From Ligustrum vulgare (Eukaryota > Streptophyta > Magnoliopsida > Lamiales > Oleaceae), in NCBI GenBank assembly GCA_963555705.1, contig OY743189.1, positions 6,527,501 to 6,591,500 of the forward strand: a stretch of 64,000 nucleotides of DNA. Reading direction: 5' to 3'. The notes under the pieces were generated by a model. That model was not told the origin of the DNA and searched no databases. It worked only from the letters and a program-made list of their open reading frames with translations. How positions within the stretch are numbered: the stretch's first letter is position 1; each line of letters starts with the position of its first letter. Positions 1 to 11,661 of the stretch are shown in pieces. The position numbers and the translations under genes are program-made.

Positions 1-59
1 TCAACGTAAGAACCGACGCCTTTAATTGAATTTAAATCCCCCGGGCAAGGTCTCATTTC

Positions 60-334
60 TTCACACATTTCATCTTCCACCCGCGCGCCATCCTCTTCCT
101 CCCTACCATCACTCCGTCGCCACCTTCGCCATCTCTTCCCCTCCGCGAGCCAGCCCACCCCCGCTCCCCTATTTTCTCGTCACACCCCGTACCCACCTCT
201 CTTCCCCTCCGCCCGCCCCCGTCTCCGTTTGCCACCAAGTCGCCGCCGCCGCCATTCTTGCACCAGCTGCCACCACCCCCACAGTTCTTGCACAGCTGCC
301 GCCACCCCCCTCGCTGCATCCACCTTACAGGCCG
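60..334 (+). other. Probable 5' leader exon of the CACTA transposase transcript
   Basis: This CT- and CCGCC-rich stretch stands out from its AT-rich surroundings. It ends at a good donor-like signal (GCCG then GTAAGT, GT at 335-336). Downstream acceptor-like signals occur at 1599-1600 (CCCCTTACAG) and 1727-1728, before the transposase ATG at 1740. A long proline-rich frame crosses the region but resembles no known protein, so I read it as untranslated leader. The splicing is inferred, not seen. Confidence 0.4.
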
Positions 335-1739
335 GTAAGTAGTTTTCGTTTTTTTTTTATTTTTTTTTTGTTGTGAACATATATTCGACTCCTGAGAGTG
401 GTCAATAACCCTAATGGGCTACAAGAAAATTAATTAATATATAGAGTTTCTTTATCTATTAGGATGCATTTGTTTTTTACTGGTTTTAGCAAAAAAATTT
501 CCTGATTTGAGAGAGTTCTTGATATGATTCTTGTTCCAACCTGACATGTGATTTCTAGAACTCTATGGGAATGATGATAATACATTAATGATTGAATACT
601 TGCAGAAAATCATGACTTGCAGAAATTCTCAAAAACAAATGTATCAGAAAGTGAATATGTGAAAATTTAATGAAAATTTATGTGTACTATTATAAATTTG
701 GAACATTACTCCATGGCTTTGCTTGGAATCTAAATTTTGGGATAGAGCACGGGGTTAGGGGATGAGGTTATGTTGGCCGAGAGAAGATGATAGTAGATCA
801 ATAAATTGATAACAGTGAATTTTGGAATTTAGTGGGGTGATTTTGTAGATGAGATACCACAATGTGGATATTTTATTTATTATTTCATTTGTTTTTATTG
901 AGTTAAGGTTGTGATTGTAAATTTGTTGTGGTGTATTTATTAAAAACATATTTTAAATGTGGTGTATTAATTAAAATGTAGTGGCAATAAAATTGCCCTT
1001 TATGTAATGCATGTTCTATATACAAGCTTTTTCATGATTTTTCATCAAATGTGTATATACAAGCTTCAATACATACAACCCACACATTTTCATATTTTAA
1101 GTTTAAACTAGTTTCTTCATTTCTTTAGGTTATAATTGAATTTATTATTTATGATTTAATATGTTGATTGATTTAAATGAATTTATTACTCTAGTTTGAA
1201 TGTTAATGTAGATTATTGATTTTGAGTAAGTAATGTATAAATTCAATTTTTCAATTATTAGAGTTTTATTGAAATTGTAGAATGTTAAAAAAATTTATTT
1301 GATTTTCGAAGTTACGGATAAGTAATGATTGTGAGGTATTTACAAATGAATTATTTGAAATGTTTTGTACTTGTTGGATGTTTTGGTGAGTTGAGATGAT
1401 TATGTTGTAATGATTTGGAGATATGAGCATATATAGTGAATAATTAAGAGGCTAAAAATGTTTGAGTTTTTAACATGTTGAGGTTGAATATTTTAGAATA
1501 GATGATAATATTGAAGTTTGATTGGGAGTTTTTTTTGAGTTTTGAATATGTTGAGGTTGACTATTTTAGTTTTATTATGGTATTTTGATTCCCCTTACAG
1601 GATGGCTAAGTCCAATTTATAGGGGAGATTCTGTCAAAATCTATGTAGGAATTTATAAATAAATATGAAAATAATAAATTATGGCGATTTCATTTGTTTT
1701 AACACGTGGTGAATATCTTTATATATAGGTTTATTAGAT
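335..1739 (+). other. AT-rich leader intron / upstream region of the CACTA transposase
   Basis: No coding sequence recognised. Sequence around 925-1000 resembles 39975-40075 (both contain GTTGTGGTGTATTTATT followed by similar TGTGGTGTA-type text and a GTGGCAATAA/GTGGTAATAT tail), so a small dispersed repeat is probably present. A stretch at 1595-1650 has a diverged copy at 7955-8015, in an intron of the second gene. Confidence 0.4.
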
Positions 1740-4700
1740 ATGGATCGGGGTTGGATGTATTGGAGACGTAATACAAATGAATATGTGAAAGGAGTTGAAG
1801 AATTTATGAAACGTGCTGAGGAAAACAAAATAAAAGAAGGTGAAGAAATGCTTTTATGTCCTTGTTTTGATTGTAAGAATCTGAGAAAATTTCGTAGCTC
1901 TGAGCAAGTGAAGAGTCATTTGATTCGTCGTGGGTTTAAGGAAGGTTATACACGGTGGATATGGCACGGTGGGAGTATACTTCCTAGGACGAGCACCGGT
2001 GATGATAAGGTTGATCAGGAGGAGAATAATGTGGATAATGATGAGAATGATATGGATAATGATCGGATAGATGAAATGCTGCGTGACATACAAGAGGATT
2101 TCATCGAAAAGCCTCATATTTTCGATAGCTTGTTTAATGATTCTGAAAAATCTTTATTTCCTGGTTGTAAGAAATTCACAAAATTGTCTGCTGTGTTCAA
2201 GTTGTATAACTTGAAAGCGAAGAATAGGTGGACTGATAGGAGTTTCATGGCTTTATTGGAACTTTTACGAGAGATGCTTCCGGAGGATAACGAGCTTCCT
2301 TGTTCAATTTACGAGGCAAAGAAAATGTTGTGCCCGATGGGTATGGAGATCGAGAGGATACATGCATGTCCAAATGATTGTGTATTGTATCGGAATGAGT
2401 ATAAGGACTTGCACCTGTGTCCAAAATGTGGGGCATCGAGGTATAAGCGAAAGGAAGCAAATGATAATTGGGAGGATAAGAAAGGATCTCCAGCAAAGGT
2501 GTTATGGTATCTACCCGTAATACCAAGATTTAAACGTTTGTTTGCCAATGCAAAGGATGCAAAGAACATGCGGTGGCATGCCGAAGGGAGGAAAGAAGAT
2601 GGAAAGCTAAGACACCCGGGGGATTCTCCTCAATGGAGGACCATTAATAGGATGTTTCCTGAATTTGGTGGGGAAGATAGGAATCTTAGGCTTGGACTAT
2701 GTACAGACGGGATGAACCCGCACGGTAGCATGAGTGGTCGACATAGTACTTGGCCGGTTCTTTTGGTGAATTACAATCTTCCTCCTTGGTTATGTATGAA
2801 GCGCAAGTACATCATGTTGTCGTTGCTAATTTCAGGGCCTAAACAACCGGGAAATGACATAGATGTTTACCTAGCGCCCCTAATTGAAGATTTAAGACTG
2901 TTGTGGAATGAAGGTGTGTTGGCATTTGATGCACATAGAAAAATGAATTTCACATTACGTGCTATGATATTTTGCACCATAAATGATTTTCCAGCTTATG
3001 GTAACTTGTCGGGTTATACTAACAAAGGAGCTAAAGCATGTCCTATTTGTGAAGAAGATACAGTTGATTTTTGGTTGAAAAACTGTAAGAAAAATGTGTA
3101 TATGAGTCATCGCATATTTCTCCCTGTTCATCACCCTTATCGAAAGAAGAAAAAGCCCTTCAATGGAAAAGTCGAGACTCGAGTTTCCCGCTTACCGTTA
3201 ACAGGAAAAGAGGTTTATGAACGAGTTAAGAATATTAATGTCATGTTTGGAAAACCTTTTAAACCTCCTCAGAAGAGTCTTTGGAAGAAGAGATCCATAT
3301 TTTGGGATCTACCCTACTGGGAACACTTACAGGTAAGGCATTGTCTTGATGGATTAGCATGTGGAGAAAAATGTATGTGATAGTGTCATCGGGACATTAT
3401 TGAACATTCAAGGAAAAACAAAAGATGGTATCAAAGTTAGAAAAGACATGGTAGAAATGGAAATACGAGATAAGTTAGCACCCCAAGAGTTGGAAAAGTG
3501 TACCTATTTACCTCCAGCTTGTTACACTTTGTCTAGAAAGGAGAAAACAAGTTTTTGTGAGTGCCTAAATTCTGTTAAGGTTCCATTTGGATACTCATCG
3601 AACATAAAAAGTCTTGTGTCGATGAAGGACTTGAAATTGGTTGGTATGAAGTCTCATGACTGTCATGTCTTAATGCAACACTTGTTACCAGTTGCAGTTC
3701 GTGGCATACTCCCAAAACATGTTAGAAATGTCATTATAAAACTTTGCTTTTTTTCAATGCAATTTGTAGTAAAGTTGTTGATCCAGAGGCATTGGATGAT
3801 TTGCAAGCTGATATTGTTATCACTCTATGTCAATTTGAAATGTATTTTCCTCCATCATTTTTTGACATTATGGTGCACTTACTTGTTCACTTGGTGAGAG
3901 AAATTAAGATTTGTGGTCCATTTTTCTTGAGGTATATGTATCCATTTGAGAGATACATGGGTATATTAAAAGGATATGTGAGAAATAGATTTCGACCAGA
4001 AGGCAGTATGATTGAAGGTTATGCTGCTGAGGAGGTTATTGAATTTTGTACTGATTACTTGGATGATATTGATGCTATCGGTATTCCTAAATCTTTTCAC
4101 GAGGGAAGACTGAAAGGTAAAGGTACTATTGGATGCCAAACAATTGTGCCCAGTGTTGAATTGCGAGACAAAGCACACCTCCTTGTCTTGCAACACGTTA
4201 CTGAGGTTCATCCATATTTGGACGAGCACATGTCCATTTTAAGGCGGCAGAATCCTTCAAAAGTTGAAAGGTGGGTTACTAATCAACATAATCGCTCATT
4301 TGCCAAATGGTTCAAAGATAGAGTGATGCAAGAATTATCACAAATGCCAAATAAAATTTCTGAAACTATAAAGTGGTTAGCGTACGGCCCTGGCATGCTT
4401 GTGAGGTCTTATGAAGCATATGACATTAATGGGTATACATTTTATACAAAACGTCAAGATGATAAGAGCACGATGCAAAATAGTGGAGTAACTCAAGTAG
4501 CAATGTCAAAAGATTTTTCCAGTGCCAAAGATACTAGCCCAATAGAAGCTGTAATGTCTTATTATGGTGTCATTGAAGATATTTGGGAACTTGATTACAG
4601 GGAGTTCAAGTTTCCTCTCTTTCGATGTAAATGGGTTGATAATCGACGGGGTGTTCGGGTGGATGAATTAGGCTTCACTTTGGTGGATTTTGGTCGGTTG

Positions 4701-4979
4701 GGTTATCTTGATGAGCCATTCATACTAGCATCACAAGCAAAACAGATATTTTACGTTCTTGATCCTGCCAATACTAAGTGGTCAGTTGTCCTTCAGGACA
4801 AGAGACATATTGTTGGCATTGGTGATGTGGTGGATGAAGAAGAGTACGATCATTTTGACGAAACTCCTCCATTTTCAGTTGGTATACAACCAGATGCGAT
4901 TATAGGGGAAGATAATCTTGACACAAATTACATGCGTGAGGATCATGAAGAAGGATTGTGGGTTGACCGTCGCTCGTGA
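1740..4979 (+). pseudogene. CACTA TNPD/Tnp2-type transposase with two frameshifts
   Basis: This transposase binds element ends and catalyses CACTA excision and insertion in the nucleus. The first segment (1740-3380) starts MDRGWMYWRR and holds the N-terminal transposase-associated domain (about residues 1-78, with CPCFDCKN), then the Tnp2 core, with a Cys-rich patch (HACPNDCVLYR...LCPKCG) and the conserved blocks LGLCTDGMNPHG and GPKQPGNDIDVYLAPLIEDL. The frame is lost near 3351-3360, within the conserved VRHCLD...EKNVCDSV block, by one extra base. The second segment runs to about 3750, where a T-run appears one base short before FNAICSKVVDP. The third segment (to the TGA at 4979) has DUF4218-like (MVHLLVHL...YMYPFERYMG) and DUF4216-like (FPLFRCKWVDN) domains. 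The frameshifts could be real decay or homopolymer/sequencing errors; otherwise the gene is full length. Confidence 0.9.
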
Positions 4980-5152
4980 TTAATTAATTGTGTAAGATTG
5001 TTTACTTTCATACTTAGTACTTTTTAATTTTATTCATATGTGCTCTACTCATTGTTAATATTCTTTATATATGCTTTATTTATTCTTACTAACTTGTTTA
5101 TATATTTTTGTTTATTTATATACGCAGATACGTGCACAGTCCCGTGAAAGTC

Positions 5153-7346
5153 ATGGCTGATTCTACCAGTTCATCTGATAATCAGAGTATTAGTCAACCG
5201 AGAAAGACTAGAGGACCAACAACGTGCAGAAAGATGAGGAGGAAGGGGGATGAAGTAAAGGTTATTGAGTTTGATGATCGCAATAGGCCGATCGGACCCC
5301 ATAAGAAGAAGTTCAGGTCTTATATAGGGTCTGTGGTCCGTATTCATGTGGATATAAATATTAGTGATTGGCATAATGTCCCTGAAGGCCTTAAAGATAT
5401 GATTTGGGAAGACATAAAGGTATTAGATCACTTCAAACATATTAAAATTAATCAATCTTGTATATTTTTTTTTTTTAGCGTGGTATAACATCCCATATTA
5501 TTGTTGTATTTCAGAAGGAGTTCAGCATACCCGATGACGAAAGGAAACAAATTATTTTAAAAGTGGCGGGGATGCGATGGAAAGATTTTAAGACTAGGTT
5601 GGTGCATAATTTCATTAACAATACGCACCCAAAATATGCATCACCTACTCTGCTATATGATTACATGACCGAAGAGAAATGGGAGCAGTTCAAGAAAGAG
5701 CGTGAAACTGAGACTTTCAAGGTATAATTAATTGTAGTGTGATGATTCTTATTAATTTCTTATCATTGAGTTGAAAACTAATGAATGTAATGCTTTATTT
5801 TTTCAAGGAAAAAAGCAAAAAGGCCAGGGAAAGCCAGTCACACAACGAGCATCCACATTTTCTAGGCTCCGCTGGTTATGCCGGGATGAGGCCACAGTGG
5901 CTTTTATCAGACCCACTGTCTTCGGCCTCTTCGTGTGGGACAATTAGTTCGTCCATATTAAGCGATGATCGTAGCTTAGATTGGGTGCGTGCTAGATCAA
6001 AGAAGAAAAAAGATGGATCTTATTACATCCCCAATGAAAAAACAAGGGAGGTTTACGCAAAAATTGTAAGCATAGCCTCCCAATTTTGTTCGTAATATGA
6101 ATTAAATTTCACTTCAGTACCTATATCTAGTTTTCATTTTTTTTTTAAAACAGATTGAAAAATCTGAGGAAGCAACTCAAGGGACCTTTGTCCCTAAGAG
6201 ACACCACGACGTCTTATCTGAAGCCCTTGGAAAACAGGATCATCCTGGTCGGGTTAGGGGATATGGTGTCTACGTCACGGTGAGGGATGTATATGGAAAA
6301 CCTGATGCGGCCAGCAGACGATCGAGTGGACTTGTGTCTGTAGATGATATTAAGGATATTATCATGAAGGAGGTGGAGGTTGGTATTACCGAGTGGGTCA
6401 GAAAAGAGTATGCAGCAGAGGTACAGAGTAAGATCGACAGTATGCAGCAGAAATACGAAGCTCTCCTCCAACGCATGGGCTTAAATGTTGATGCTGAAAT
6501 GGACATAACTCCACATCCCCGACCACCAACTCGCAGTAGTTGCTACTCAGTTAATCCAGATCCATTTGACGAGCTTGAGGTATTTAATGTTAAATTATTT
6601 TTGAATATTATCGATTATATTCCAATTATTAGGGGTAACATTTACTTTCAATCATGTTGAACAATAGAAGCCGATCCATTGTCGTCTCGCCGTAAGTTGT
6701 AATGGTGAGAATCAAATAGTGGCTAGGGGAATGGTTTTTCCATCCGGACCAGAGATTGTTGTGCACGATCAACAACTATTGGTTGATCATGTTAAAGTGT
6801 CAGTTGATGATGTTGTACAAGGTGCCGAAGAGTCCCTTCTTCCAGTGCCATCTCCATACTTCAATAGGGTGGGGGAAGCTATTGGAAGCTTCTGTCAATG
6901 GCCTAAAGATTTGGTGATTTTAGGAGAGGTAATAATAATTTTTATTTACATGACGTTTCTTTCGAATTTTACTCACATTTAAAATTATATTAGACGTGTT
7001 ATGATGATAAAAATTCTGTAATTGTAGGAAGAGTTGACAAAAAAAGTAAAAAAAATTGGAAAATGTAAAAATACCCAGAGTTTTGATCTATCATCTACCC
7101 GACGACTCCCGCTCGTTGATGATGCAACGTTACAACGTCTGGGTGATAGTTGCAAGCGGCTACACACTCTGATCCTTACATTGCCTGTTGGTACAGACTA
7201 CATCCAATTGCCTTTAGATGCATCTGTGCTTCATCACAAGGACGATGAAAGTCTTTATGTTACAATCGACGACATCACCGACTTGCTTTCAATGAGATGG
7301 CTGAATATATCTATCTTGCAAGTATTCATAATGTAAGACTGTTTAA

Positions 7347-7393
<47 letters not shown>

Positions 7394-8492
7394 TTTAAAT
7401 TTTCATTTCATTTTATTCATTGATTATTATTTTTAGGTTCCTTCATGGGTTGTGTGAGGAAATCGGTGTTCAGGCAGTTGGATTTATGTGTCCGTCAAAG
7501 ATTGCGTCAATCAGAGTAAAAACACAAGAAGATAGTGTTGTGAGTTACATGGTTGAAGCAATGACAGCACTGAGATCTAAGAAATTCATTTTAGCGCCGT
7601 ACTTCCAGGAGTAAGATCATTTTTACTTAAAATTTGAACCATTAGACATTTCAATGTGTATTTACACGTTCATAATACGTAGGAATCATTGGATGTTTCT
7701 TGTGATATGTTGCGAAGCCAACAAGGTGTACTTCATAGATTCAGCTCAATTTTGTAAGCGTACCATAGAAATCAAGCCTTCATTGAATATGTAAGTAATT
7801 ATTGCATTTTTCATGGTTTTTAGTTTAGTGCAAGGTTGATATATAAGTTGGGCTAGTTTCATAGAATAATCGTGGAGAATTTGATGTGAAATTGATGTGT
7901 ATATGTTGTGATTATGATAGTTGTTAGGATAGTTTTCAATAATAGGTCTCTTTACAGGTTGGATAAGTTCAATTTTTAGGGGAGACTCTGTCAAATTTTT
8001 TTTAGGATTTTTGCGTTTCATTATTATCTCTATAACTTATTCATGATATCCATCGATATTTTAGGGCCTTCTGAGCATTTTGGTCATTAGAAGGCCAGAG
8101 GACACATTTCAATGTAAATTGGAAAAAAATCTCGGTATGAAAACTAGCTAAGCTTTCCAAGTTTTTAAAAATCTTTGAATTATATATATATATATATATT
8201 CACTTTCATTAGATATTAATTTTAAAGGTTCAAATTTCAGTGTCCTCAACAACCTGGAGGAGATGAGTGTGGCTACTATGTTATGAGAAACATGTTGGAG
8301 ATAGTCACGGCTCATTCTCAACTTACTTCTCTAGACAAGGTATAAGTTATTTATACAATTTCTATTTTATAAACATAATAATTATTAATTCTTTTTAATT
8401 GTTTTTAGGTATTTCAGGAATTTTCCTCAATGGAGGAAATCGACGAGGTTCGAAATTTATGGGCTCAATACTTTGTCAAAAACTGTGTATAA
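5153..8492 (+). CDS. CACTA-borne protein: plant transposase-24-like region fused to C48/ULP1-type cysteine protease, ten exons
   Basis: Predicted exons: 5153-5419, 5515-5721, 5808-6065, 6154-6579, 6668-6928, 7028-7332, 7437-7610, 7683-7790, 8228-8339 and 8409-8492. All have GT/AG borders, agree in phase and give 733 residues without an internal stop. The N-terminal ~390 residues are basic and resemble the second-ORF protein of plant CACTA elements (KEFSIPDDERK, KWEQFKKERETE, GSAGYAG), followed by a coiled-coil-like stretch (EKSIDSMQQKYEALLQRMG region). The C-terminal third is a ULP1/SENP-like peptidase with His about 635 (ENHWMFL), Asp about 652 (FIDSAQ), Gln about 677 and Cys about 683 (QQPGGDECGYYV); the Gln-to-Cys spacing of six matches yeast Ulp1. 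Family members remove SUMO or related tags. Substrate and any role in transposition are unknown. The start ATG follows an acceptor-like CGCAG at 5123-5127, so a leader intron is possible. The exon 6 donor at 7333 was preferred to one at 7322 because only it keeps phase. Confidence 0.8.
7351..7391 (+). repeat. (TA)n microsatellite
   Basis: About twenty TA dinucleotides in intron 6 of the CACTA protease gene. A shorter TA run lies at 8181-8200 in intron 8. Confidence 0.95.
7955..8015 (+). repeat. Intronic diverged copy of a 60-bp segment from the transposase leader
   Basis: The text TTTACAGGTTGGATAAGTTC ... AGGGGAGACTCTGTCAAA resembles 1595-1650 (CTTACAGGATGGCTAAGTCC ... AGGGGAGATTCTGTCAAA) in the same orientation. 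The first copy lies before the transposase ATG, with acceptor- and donor-like borders; this one lies in intron 8 of the protease gene. Confidence 0.75.
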
Positions 8493-8655
8493 TTTTGATT
8501 TTTAATGTTATGTATGAACAAATTTGTTGACAAATTAATTTAAAATTCTATTTGTTGAGTTATTTAATTTTGTTATGCATTTCTATATATATATATATTG
8601 ATTGATGATTGTTGATTATTGATGGGATGTACAATGCGGACAAAATATAATATAC

Positions 8656-8686
8656 AGTTGCGTGCGTGCGTGCGTGCGCGCGTGTA
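8656..8686 (+). repeat. GCGT/GCGC microsatellite
   Basis: TTGCGTGCGTGCGTGCGTGC followed by GCGCGTGTA, just before the CACTA subterminal array. Confidence 0.85.
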
Positions 8687-8721
8687 TAGGAGTGTATAGG
8701 AGGTTTGGCGGGGTTAGATCA

Positions 8722-9074
8722 ATAAAAGGCGTCGGTTGTGTCCTTAAACCGATGCAATAGAATGCACTCATGGGCGTCGGTTTTAGGGGCACAACCGACG
8801 CCCACGATGGTACTATGCGCGTCGGTTGTAGGGGCACAACCGACGCCCATAGTTATATTTTAGGCGTCGGTTGTGCCCCTACAACCGACGCCTTTTGGTA
8901 TGTTTGAGGCGTCGGTTGTGCACCTACAACCGACGCCTTTTTTTGTTTTACGCGTCGGTTCACAACCGACGCCTAAACTCTGAACATTGTGCGTCGCTTC
9001 CATAGGCGTCGCTGCTACAACCGACGCGAATATCCCTTTACAACCGACGCGAATAGCCGTTTCTGTACTAGTGA
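8722..9074 (+). repeat. CACTA right subterminal hairpin array and terminal inverted repeat
   Basis: At least ten copies of an octamer-like core (CGTCGGTT or its complement AACCGACG) occur in alternating orientation, several forming perfect hairpins such as GGCGTCGGTTGTG-CCCC-T-ACAACCGACGCC (8863-8892) and again at 8909-8937. Plant CACTA elements have such subterminal motifs, which bind the TNPA-type protein. The terminus is at 9058-9074. Confidence 0.93.
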
Positions 9075-9433
9075 TTTTTCTTAGCCTAGTTTGCAAAGTG
9101 GCTAGACACACACTAAAGTGTGTAGTGTGTGCTTCCTCTTTACAAAGAAAATTCTAATCCTAGTGCAATCTAGATCTAGAGAAAGGTGATCACACACCTA
9201 CATGACTGCCATTGGAGAACACCGAGGAAAGCTTGAGGGTTTGAAGTTTTGGTGGAATCAAGAAACAGTTGATGAAGATTGTTGTAAAGCACGCTACAAG
9301 ATAATATTCTAAAACAATTATTTGTGCAAAATTATTTATTCTAAGTTAAATACATAGACTAGAAAATCCTGTAATAGAATGATATATCACAAGAAATCAA
9401 TTTTTGTGAGTAGAACAACTCAGGTTCCTAACA
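9075..9433 (+). mobile_element. 3' part of a Ty1/copia-like LTR
   Basis: The stretch ends CCTAACA and is followed at once by ATTGATATCAGAGC, the usual layout of a copia LTR end plus a primer-binding site for initiator tRNA-Met. Its left part is not visible because the CACTA element ends at 9074; the simplest reading is that CACTA inserted into this LTR. No gag or pol frame follows, so only a leader remnant remains. Confidence 0.65.
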
Positions 9434-9434
9434 A

Positions 9435-9447
9435 TTGATATCAGAGC
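9435..9447 (+). other. tRNA-Met-type primer-binding site
   Basis: TTGATATCAGAGC differs by one base from the plant LTR-retrotransposon consensus TTGGTATCAGAGC and abuts the LTR-like end at 9433. Confidence 0.7.
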
Positions 9448-11640
9448 GTCAGGTTTTTTATACTGGTTTGTGTATTTAGAATAAATAATCTTTGTTTATG
9501 TATGTGTTAGCAAAGGACGGTGTTAGGATTATGTGGTTTATTTTGTTATTGGTTGAATGATATTCTTGATTGAACAAATTTATGGCCTTAAAATTTTTGT
9601 GGTAAATTCATGTAATTGTTTTATCGAGTCATGTAACAAAGGGGAGGGATTACGACTTCATGTTTTCCCCTTTGAATTTGATTTTGGTTTTTGCAATAGA
9701 ATTAGGGTTTGTATAATACTTGTTGTAATTGTAAAAATCAGATATGCAGTTTTAATTTGAGGGACTGCTGATGCAATTTCAAAATAAAGACCACTCTTCA
9801 TCTTCTTCAAATGCACAAGGACTTGCATTGTAATTTCGCTAAAAATGGAGAAGGTTCGCAGCAGCAGCCCTTGGTGTTGCCACAACGGTCGGCGATCGAT
9901 GGCTGCACCTTAGGGAGTTGCTGTTCACGTAAACTGTGGCGACAGCTATACCACGATGCCGCTCAGTGACGGATGTAACTACCTGCTAGCTTGCGCGACC
10001 GCGCTAGCTCGCCGGCCGGCAATCAGATTTGAAATTTGAATTTTTTTTCCCTTTCTTCTTCAGAACAGCATCGCAGCCATTAAACCTAAACCCAAATAAT
10101 TTTATTACCTAAGTACCCAACCCAAACAAACCCCTAAATTAGAATCTTCATATCAGAATCATCAGATACATACCCGTTTTGAAGCCTCTGTCTCTTCTCT
10201 TCTGGCACCACTGCTGCCTGCTCGCAACCCACACTGGTGCACCGCCGTAGCTGCACCGACACTGCGCATGCCACTCCCACTCGTCGGCCGCAGTAGTCAG
10301 ACACTCCGACTCCGAGTCCTCTCCGGAGTGCTGTGCAGAGCCAGAGACTGAGAGGTGAGTTTTGGTAGGTGGTATCATTTTGAGTTTTTTTTTTTAACTT
10401 ATGTAAATTATAACTAACAAATTAACAATCTTTAATTAAGCTATGCCTATTAATATTCTTGCCTTTATTTACAGTAACTTTGTTGTTGGAATTTGGAGGG
10501 CATGCAAGCTGCACTGCAAGCATCAATATTTTCTATTCCTAAAAATAAATTCACAAATTGTTAAAAATAAGGTAATGTTTGGCTTCCCTTCACTTTACTA
10601 TTGTTTTGATGTGTTATTTGAAAAGTTTAAAGTGTTATTTCCTTTCCCTGATTTCAGATTCTAAGATCTAAGTATTTATGTTCTGAAGTGTTATTTGAAA
10701 ATTTATTGTTGAGATTTGGTGAATATTTGATTTTCGAATTGTGTCTATTTATTGAAATTTGATAAATATTTGATACGATTAGTGAATCATAATTATTGAC
10801 TTAATGATTATGGAACGTTTTTTTTCAACTAAAACGAAAGTTTCAACATAGTGGTTCTAGTTCTAGTGATCCTGCAATTGCTTCTAGTAGACCACATGAG
10901 TTATTAGAAGTTCATTAATTTTTAATATTATTTAATTAAATAATACAAAAATCTCGCTATTTCGATCGTTGGCATTCGTCAGTCAACTGTCAAAGTCAAA
11001 GTCAACGCTATACCTGGATTATTCGGCTAGATCCATCACTAATGTCGCTGCACGAGAAGGTGTGACTCCAGTGGTGTCAATGTTGCCATGTGCGGTGCGC
11101 GACAGTGCCTTGGGCATTGCTGTTATCATGGTCTTGGTGGCGAAGACGGTACCACTGGGTGTTCACCGCCTACCTGCCATTTTTCTCTGTCACCTTCCTG
11201 ACGATTGGTGAGACGAGATTCAGGCAAAGCAGCGGTTGTGGTCGCGTAACTGCGCTCCAATGGGAAGGCAACGCAACTTCACTTTTGGCAGTAGGCAAAC
11301 GTGTTCTTCCAGTGATGGAAGCGGTGACGGGACTAGTGGATGCCTCCACCTCTTCTCTCTTTGATTCCGGTGAATGGATGCGGTGCAGTTTTCGGCAGTT
11401 GATGGATTGGTATTCCCAGGTTGTTGTATATGCAAGCAGAGAGAAGAAACAATGAAGGGGAAATTACATACAGTACCCTAAAAAAATACCTACTTTCATT
11501 ACTATCCTATTAACAAAATCCAATTAATTAATGTCGTATTAATAAGTTGTAAACAACCCCTAAATTCCCAAACACTATCTCGTCACCACCAATGAGGCAC
11601 CCTCTATTATCAGTCCTCCAGAAATTACGTCCTTGTGTTG
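9448..11640. other. Unassigned sequence, no recognisable gene
   Basis: Several open frames (10148-10378 minus, 10969-11211 and 11090-11455 plus) translate to proteins I do not recognise. GC-richer patches at 9880-10030, 10180-10370 and 10970-11450 look like decayed coding or transposon sequence. The beginning is probably the leader of the copia remnant. Confidence 0.3.
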
Positions 11641-11661
11641 TGCCTCACCTTCAACTTCATC

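Larger units (their letters stand above)
1..9074 (+). mobile_element. CACTA (En/Spm) transposon, left tip outside window
   Basis: The right terminus at 9058-9074 reads, on the minus strand, CACTAGTACAGAAACGG, a canonical CACTA-type terminal inverted repeat. The last ~350 bp hold many direct and inverted copies of the subterminal motif GGCGTCGGTTG / CAACCGACGCC, and one copy (AACCGACGCC) lies at 11-20, so the left end should be just upstream of base 1. Inside are a TNPD/Tnp2-type transposase (1740-4979) and a second gene with a ULP1-type protease domain (5153-8492), both on the plus strand. The 3 bp after the terminus (ATT, 9075-9077) would be one copy of the 3-bp target duplication usual for CACTA; the other copy cannot be seen. 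The element appears inserted in a copia-like LTR whose remainder follows at 9075-9433. Confidence 0.93.

Noticed and set aside
26..376. 116-codon proline-rich open frame at the window start
   Set aside because: C-rich low-complexity leader sequence; no recognisable domain, and it ends in a poly-T tract past a strong donor-like site.
7322..7332. Alternative donor for exon 6 of the CACTA protease at 7322
   Set aside because: It breaks the reading phase with the next exon; the GTAAG donor at 7333 keeps it.
10148..11455. Open frames in GC-richer patches (10148-10378 minus, 10969-11455 plus)
   Set aside because: No recognisable motif, overlapping frames on both strands and no splice support; probably decayed transposon sequence.
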